The notes under the pieces are model-generated. The model had not been told where the DNA came from. It searched no databases and saw only the letters and a program-made list of their open reading frames with translations. From G020348385 sp964580235 (GTDB lineage Bacteria > Acidobacteriota > Aminicenantia > Aminicenantales > Aminicenantaceae): a DNA stretch of 18,506 bases. A program made the translations under genes and the position numbers. The DNA is taken from positions 1-18,506 of the forward strand of contig CAZOJY010000071.1 of assembly GCA_964580235.1 (NCBI GenBank), given 5' to 3'. This document shows, in pieces, positions 15,129-18,506 of the stretch. How positions within the stretch are numbered: position 1 is the first letter of the stretch; each line of letters starts with the position of its first letter.

Positions 15129-16253
15129 TCAGAATAAATCTTCCTCTCGAAGCATCTCCAAGAATGCTTCGACCCTTGTTTTGAACTGGCCCACAGGGAC
15201 CGTGACATCGAGCTCCAGAAACTGGGACGGTACATCTATCTGTTTGAGATTGTCGATAATGGAAGGGATATCCAGCTCATGGGGATCACAGAATTTCTGC
15301 TGGATGACAATAGCTCCCTGAACATTCCAATCTTTGGCGAGTTTCTTGATGTGTTCGACGCGCGTCCGCTGGGGCCAGTCTTTGGAAGGACAGGGAACTC
15401 GGCTCACATACCGCTCAGCAATGGCCTGGAGGGGATCGGGATCGGAAGCGGCCTCGTTCCAGAAATAACGGCTTCCGGTGCAGTGGTCGTCCACCACAAA
15501 CACGGCACCAAGGGACTCCACCATGTTGACAAATTCTGTGTCGTCGTCTTCGCTGCCAAGGATCATCAGCCGGACATTGCCGCCGTTTTTGACCTGGCGT
15601 TGAGGCAGGTCCTTCAAAATCTCCTGGAGGGTTTCGCTGTATTCCCGCTTATCCACCATCTGGCTGGCAACAACCGCATACATGGCTTCCAGGCCGGTGA
15701 TGAGAGGGGGGGCATGCTTTCGCAAATCATAAAGCTCTCTGGATAAACGCCGGGATGTGTTCATGACCGAAATCCCGCGCTTGAGATCCTCATCAGTCAG
15801 TGTTTTTCCTGTCCACGCTTCCACAGAGGCCTTGAAGGCCTCCAGCTCGCCTTTCAAGTAAGGGACGGCCCGTGGGCTCTGCACATTGTTGGGCATGGGC
15901 AGATAATAGGTGAAATCAGAAGGAATGTGCAGCCTCCAGGACGTGAAGGCCTGACGGATGTGCAGGCAGCTCTGCGCGATCATCACACCGTCCAGGTAAT
16001 CATATCTTCCCTGGAGCCCCTGGGCAAGACAGTCGCGGCAAAAGGGACAGAACATCCCGAAGATATGGGGCTCGGTCACATCCTGAGGTTCATGGCTCCC
16101 GAGAATCCTGACCGGAAGCACGTCGGCAGCATAAAGAATCTCCTCCGGGACATAAGTGCAGAAATAGCCGATAACTTTGCCCCCGGTTCTTGCCTTCCAC
16201 TCCTTTGCATAATCGTGCCGTTTTTCATACCACTCCTGGAATTTTTCCATCAT
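15129..16253 (-). CDS. bzdN: Benzoyl-CoA reductase-type catalytic subunit, gamma (BcrC/BzdN-like)
   Basis: This 374-residue protein of the same family starts KVIGYFCTYVPEEILYAADV, the signature N-terminus of BcrC/BzdN. It then has FCPFCRDCLAQGLQGRYDYLDG and SCLHIR, which hold cluster-binding cysteines, and a C-terminal CDPHELDIP motif with a final helix. The start is the first of two adjacent ATG codons (16253 and 16250). The first overlaps the regulator's stop as ATGA and has AAAGGAG eight bases upstream. A frame extending to 16340 lies inside the regulator gene and is not needed. Its length is near that of BcrC/BzdN. It heads the structural genes of the reductase. Whether the substrate is benzoyl-CoA, a substituted benzoyl-CoA or another unsaturated acyl-CoA cannot be decided. 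Confidence 0.87.
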   Translation of the reverse strand: MMEKFQEWYEKRHDYAKEWKARTGGKVIGYFCTYVPEEILYAADVLPVRILGSHEPQDVTEPHIFGMFCPFCRDCLAQGLQGRYDYLDGVMIAQSCLHIRQAFTSWRLHIPSDFTYYLPMPNNVQSPRAVPYLKGELEAFKASVEAWTGKTLTDEDLKRGISVMNTSRRLSRELYDLRKHAPPLITGLEAMYAVVASQMVDKREYSETLQEILKDLPQRQVKNGGNVRLMILGSEDDDTEFVNMVESLGAVFVVDDHCTGSRYFWNEAASDPDPLQAIAERYVSRVPCPSKDWPQRTRVEHIKKLAKDWNVQGAIVIQQKFCDPHELDIPSIIDNLKQIDVPSQFLELDVTVPVGQFKTRVEAFLEMLREEDLF

Positions 16254-16903
16254 TTGGCTAACTCCTTTTCCAGCGGAATCATGTTGAGAATATCGAATCC
16301 TAAGGATCGAAAATAGGATATCAAGCCGCCCTCGTACCAATCCACAAGAGTCCGGACTTTGGCAATGTTTTTTCGCCGGAAATGGTCGAGCATGGTTTCT
16401 CCCAGCTTTCGGCCAATGCCCCTGCTCTGGTATTCCGGATCAACACCCAAGACCTTGATCCAACCCGTCTTCTCTCCGCGTCCGAATTCCCAGTGGCGGA
16501 TCTCGGCAAACATAAAGCCTACAAGTTTTCCATCAATTTCAGCACCGAGGTTCAGGAGGGGCTCGTCCTGCTGGAGGTGGTAGACAGCGGTCTTTTTCAA
16601 CAAATCCATTCTTTCGCTTTTTTCGAGATTAATTTCGCGTTCGATCTTCTCTTCAATTTTCAGGATATCGTCAAGGTCTGTCATCTCCAGCATGCGGACG
16701 TCTGTGGTCGTGGAAATGTCCTTCCAAAGCTTGCTCCTGCCGATTTTTACATAATGGATTTTTCCTTCGGCTCGAAGTATCTCCAAATATTTGGCGACCG
16801 TGTGGCGGGTCAGGCCGAGCTTTTCAGCCAGCTCCTCCATCTGGAGGCCGGACGGGGAGGATTTCAGGATCTTGAGGATTTTGACTTGGATGTCGTTATC
16901 CAT
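16250..16903 (-). CDS. Winged-helix / GNAT fusion transcriptional regulator
   Basis: This 217-residue protein has an N-terminal winged helix-turn-helix (about 1-60; SSPSGLQMEELAEKLGLTRHTVAKYLEILR) and a C-terminal GNAT domain (about 66-210). The acetyl-CoA-binding motif A is intact (VLGVDPEYQSRGIGRKL, 151-167). It is the first gene of the reductase operon and overlaps the gamma-subunit gene by ATGA. A near-perfect palindrome lies six bases upstream of its start, so it probably represses itself and the whole operon. The GNAT part could sense an acyl-CoA or acetylate a protein; both are inference. The start codon has no Shine-Dalgarno sequence, but the helix-turn-helix begins right after it, so no later start is credible. 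The helix-turn-helix family is not assigned. Confidence 0.82.
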   Translation of the reverse strand: MDNDIQVKILKILKSSPSGLQMEELAEKLGLTRHTVAKYLEILRAEGKIHYVKIGRSKLWKDISTTTDVRMLEMTDLDDILKIEEKIEREINLEKSERMDLLKKTAVYHLQQDEPLLNLGAEIDGKLVGFMFAEIRHWEFGRGEKTGWIKVLGVDPEYQSRGIGRKLGETMLDHFRRKNIAKVRTLVDWYEGGLISYFRSLGFDILNMIPLEKELAK

Positions 16904-16908
16904 TCTAT

Positions 16909-16932
16909 ATGGTTACCAATATTGGTTACCAT
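16909..16932. promoter_or_regulatory. Palindromic operator candidate
   Basis: The core GGTTACCAATATTGGTTACC (16911-16930) matches its own reverse complement at 18 of 20 positions. The two exceptions are the centres of each GGTTACC half-site. Flanking AT on each side extends the symmetry to 24 bases. Each half-site is also a direct repeat of the other. It overlaps the predicted transcription start of the regulator-reductase operon, a position suited to repression, and it lies within the 101-base divergent region, so it may also affect the amidohydrolase operon. Confidence 0.72.
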
Positions 16933-16933
16933 A

Positions 16934-16962
16934 AACATATAAAATCAAAATCCCATTGTCAA
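16934..16962 (-). promoter_or_regulatory. Sigma-70-type promoter of the reductase operon
   Basis: On the minus strand a perfect -35 TTGACA (16957-16962) is followed after 17 bases by TATGTT (16934-16939, four of six matches to TATAAT). The start of transcription would fall inside the adjacent palindrome, giving a 5' leader of roughly 20-25 bases without a Shine-Dalgarno sequence. The call rests on the -35 match, spacing and position. Confidence 0.6.
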
Positions 16963-17004
16963 GTAAAAAAGTTGCTTTTTTTGTTTTAAAAAATCCGTTA
17001 TTCT

Positions 17005-17835
17005 ATGGCCGTGCACATTATCGACTTCCACATCCACATCGGCCTCAAAGAACACTGGCACGACTGGGTTCACGATTTCCAAAAATCTACCCAATCAGAG
17101 TTCTACAAACGTTATGAAGAATTGATCGTCCCCAAAAAATTTGCCCATTATCTCAAAGACAATAACATCGCTAAGGCTGTCATCCTCCCCGATATTTGTC
17201 CCATCACGACAGGAGTGGTTTCAAATGAATATGTGTTGAATTTCTGCAATGGGCAGGATATTTTCGTTCCGTTCTGCACGGTCAACCCCTCCTTGACAAC
17301 CCATCCCGAATTGGACGCGAGAAAATCCATCCAATTGGGAGCTAAAGGGATCAAACTCTACCCCTCCTACAATCACTTCTATCCAAACAACAAACGATTA
17401 TACCCCCTGTATTCCCTGGCCCAAGAGGATCGGCTTCCTGTGCTCGTGCATACGGGGTCTTCTGTATTCAAGGGCTCGAAAATAAAATATGCCGATCCCA
17501 TTCACCTGGATGAGGTGGCAGCCGATTTTCCTGACCTTGTCATTCTGATGGCACATGGAGGAAGAGGCATCTGGTATGACAGGGCATTTTTTCTCTCCCG
17601 CCTCCATTCCAACCTCTATCTGGAGATATCCGGACTGCCTCCGAAAAATCTTTTGAACTATTTTCCAGCTATGGAAAACAACATCGATAAATTCATCTAT
17701 GGATCGGATTGGCCGGCCATCCAGACTATCTCGTCGAACATAGACGACATCAAAAAGCTCCCCCTGAGAGAGGAATCCAAAAAGAAAATCCTTTATGACA
17801 ATGCGGCACGGATTTTGAATCTAGAGGAGAAATAG
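17005..17835 (+). CDS. Amidohydrolase_2-family metal-dependent hydrolase or decarboxylase
   Basis: This 276-residue TIM-barrel enzyme has the first-strand metal motif DFHIH (H9, H11), GIKLYP (115-120), VLVHTG with H149, MAHGGRG with H184, and FIYGSDWP with the catalytic Asp235. The pattern fits amidohydrolase_2 proteins, which include lactonases and nonoxidative aromatic-acid decarboxylases. The ligand set looks complete, so it should be active in the cytoplasm. It is transcribed divergently from the reductase operon across 101 bases. The metal motif begins only six residues from the start, so this ATG (or a GTG two codons later) must be used, although neither has a ribosome-binding site. The next gene begins six bases after its stop. 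The substrate is unknown. Confidence 0.8.
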   Translation: MAVHIIDFHIHIGLKEHWHDWVHDFQKSTQSEFYKRYEELIVPKKFAHYLKDNNIAKAVILPDICPITTGVVSNEYVLNFCNGQDIFVPFCTVNPSLTTHPELDARKSIQLGAKGIKLYPSYNHFYPNNKRLYPLYSLAQEDRLPVLVHTGSSVFKGSKIKYADPIHLDEVAADFPDLVILMAHGGRGIWYDRAFFLSRLHSNLYLEISGLPPKNLLNYFPAMENNIDKFIYGSDWPAIQTISSNIDDIKKLPLREESKKKILYDNAARILNLEEK

Positions 17836-17841
17836 ACTGCA

Positions 17842-18417
17842 ATGTCGGACAAAAGAAGCGGAAAAATCGTGGTTGTTTCCCACTGCATCCTCAATGTTCA
17901 TTCCCTGGAGGACAACCTGGCCATTTATCCCGGATTGGAACAGGAAGTCGTGGAACTCCTGATTAAAAAAGGAGTAGGGATTTTCCAAATCCCCTGTCCC
18001 GAAATCGAACTGTCGAGCATCTTCCGGAAGGCTCTTCCCAAAGAATCCTATGACCATCCGAAAATCAGAACAGCCTACAGAAAATTAGCAGAGGACATCA
18101 CCCAAAGCCTGAACTCCTACACAAAAAAAGGGTATGAAATATCCGCTGTACTCGGGGCCGAGGGAAGTCCGACATGCGGGATAGATAGTGTCGGCCGATG
18201 GAAAAAAAACATCGCGGGAAAACGAGAGTTTCCGCAGGATATTGAATTTGTTCCGGGAACTGGTGTTTTCATGGAGGAGTTCAAATCCTGCCTTGAAATG
18301 CTTGACGTTCATCCGGCCTGGGTCGGGATACCCGGGAAATCCCTCCGGTCGATCGATCCCTGCACTTTTGACGGCGCCCTAAAAAAGCTCGAAAAAATTA
18401 TGACTTCTCCTCATTGA
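17842..18417 (+). CDS. TudS/DUF523-related [4Fe-4S] putative desulfidase (CD3072-like)
   Basis: This 191-residue protein carries three conserved cysteines in the order expected for the TudS-related group: SHCILN (C15), IPCPE (C52) and GSPTCG (C112). Another TudS-like trait is the absence of a fourth cysteine ligand, which in TudS leaves one iron free to bind sulfide. Members of this family remove sulfur from thio-compounds such as thiouracil, but the CD3072-like branch has no proven substrate. GAGGAG lies 12 bases before the ATG and the gene begins six bases after the amidohydrolase, so they form one operon. The family call is from motif recognition and the role next to a reductase cluster is open. 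Confidence 0.75.
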   Translation: MSDKRSGKIVVVSHCILNVHSLEDNLAIYPGLEQEVVELLIKKGVGIFQIPCPEIELSSIFRKALPKESYDHPKIRTAYRKLAEDITQSLNSYTKKGYEISAVLGAEGSPTCGIDSVGRWKKNIAGKREFPQDIEFVPGTGVFMEEFKSCLEMLDVHPAWVGIPGKSLRSIDPCTFDGALKKLEKIMTSPH

Positions 18418-18506
18418 GGCTGATCATGAGCGGAGGAGTCCGGATCGGCAAAAATATGCAAATACAAGCTTCGCGAAACGTATGGCTCAAAGTGAAATAA
18501 CACTAA

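Noticed and set aside
9264..16253. Reading the cluster as a 2-hydroxyglutaryl-CoA or lactoyl-CoA dehydratase
   Set aside because: Dehydratases use one activator ATPase as a homodimer. Two distinct ATPases, a dedicated ferredoxin and BcrB/BcrC-specific stretches favour the reductase branch.
16382..16942. 186-codon plus-strand frame opposite the regulator gene
   Set aside because: The winged-helix and GNAT motifs on the minus strand are clear. This frame is their shadow and ends in the operator region.
16964..16981. A-run/T-run hairpin resembling a small terminator in the divergent gap
   Set aside because: The three-base loop and all A-T stem are expected by chance in an A/T-rich promoter region, and there is no upstream transcript for it to end in either direction.
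18426..18500. 24-codon plus-strand frame after the TudS-like gene, with GAGG upstream
   Set aside because: It is too short, sits at the window edge and has no recognisable content. It may be chance.

Overview
The window is ordinary bacterial chromosome, with a GC content judged by eye at slightly under 50%. It carries no rRNA, tRNA, CRISPR array or intact transposase. The source looks like an anaerobe. It has an oxygen-sensitive iron-sulfur enzyme cluster of the ATP-dependent benzoyl-CoA reductase type, several other cysteine-rich proteins, and GGGGAC-type and CATTGCGA-type palindromic repeats of the sort common in sediment Desulfobacterota and related phyla. The ECF sigma / zinc-finger anti-sigma / HEAT-repeat trio is also common in Acidobacteriota such as Aminicenantia. 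I cannot decide between these groups from sequence alone.

Layout. (1) 1-226: leader with an imperfect palindromic element. (2) 227-3322, plus strand: ECF sigma factor, membrane anti-sigma factor, and an exported HEAT-repeat protein with a striking Leu-x-x tract. (3) 3351-3444: REP-like palindrome between convergent genes. (4) 3490-5191, minus strand: HD-type dNTPase, a cysteine-rich DUF2284 protein and a possible tiny upstream ORF; then a small lipoprotein (5233-5730). (5) 5873-5958: second GGGGAC hairpin. (6) 6007-7390, plus strand: ketopantoate-reductase family protein and a PaaI-like hotdog thioesterase. (7) 7397-16903, minus strand: one tightly packed apparent operon of eight genes. In transcription order these are a winged-helix/GNAT regulator, BcrC/BzdN-like, BcrB/BzdO-like, BcrD/BzdP-like and BcrA/BzdQ-like subunits, a 2[4Fe-4S] ferredoxin, a large NuoG-GltD-type flavoprotein, and a predicted glycoside-hydrolase-like lipoprotein. 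(8) 16904-17004: divergent regulatory region with a near-perfect palindrome overlapping a sigma-70-type promoter. (9) 17005-18417, plus strand: amidohydrolase_2-family enzyme and a TudS/DUF523-related [4Fe-4S] protein.

How the genes fit together. The core of region 7 has the same order as the bzdN-O-P-Q-M genes of Azoarcus (reductase gamma, beta, delta and alpha subunits, then ferredoxin), with a BzdV-like ferredoxin-reducing flavoprotein downstream. The likely scheme is NAD(P)H to flavoprotein to ferredoxin to the two-ATPase activator to the substrate-reducing BC-type dimer. No CoA ligase, dienoyl-CoA hydratase, dehydrogenase or ring hydrolase is present in the window, so the substrate, which need not be benzoyl-CoA, is unassigned. 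The first gene fuses a DNA-binding winged helix to a GNAT (acyl-CoA-binding) domain and overlaps the first reductase gene by ATGA. Together with the palindrome over its own promoter, this suggests an acyl-CoA-responsive autoregulated switch, analogous in logic (not sequence) to BzdR. This regulator-operator-reductase unit is the most interesting system here.
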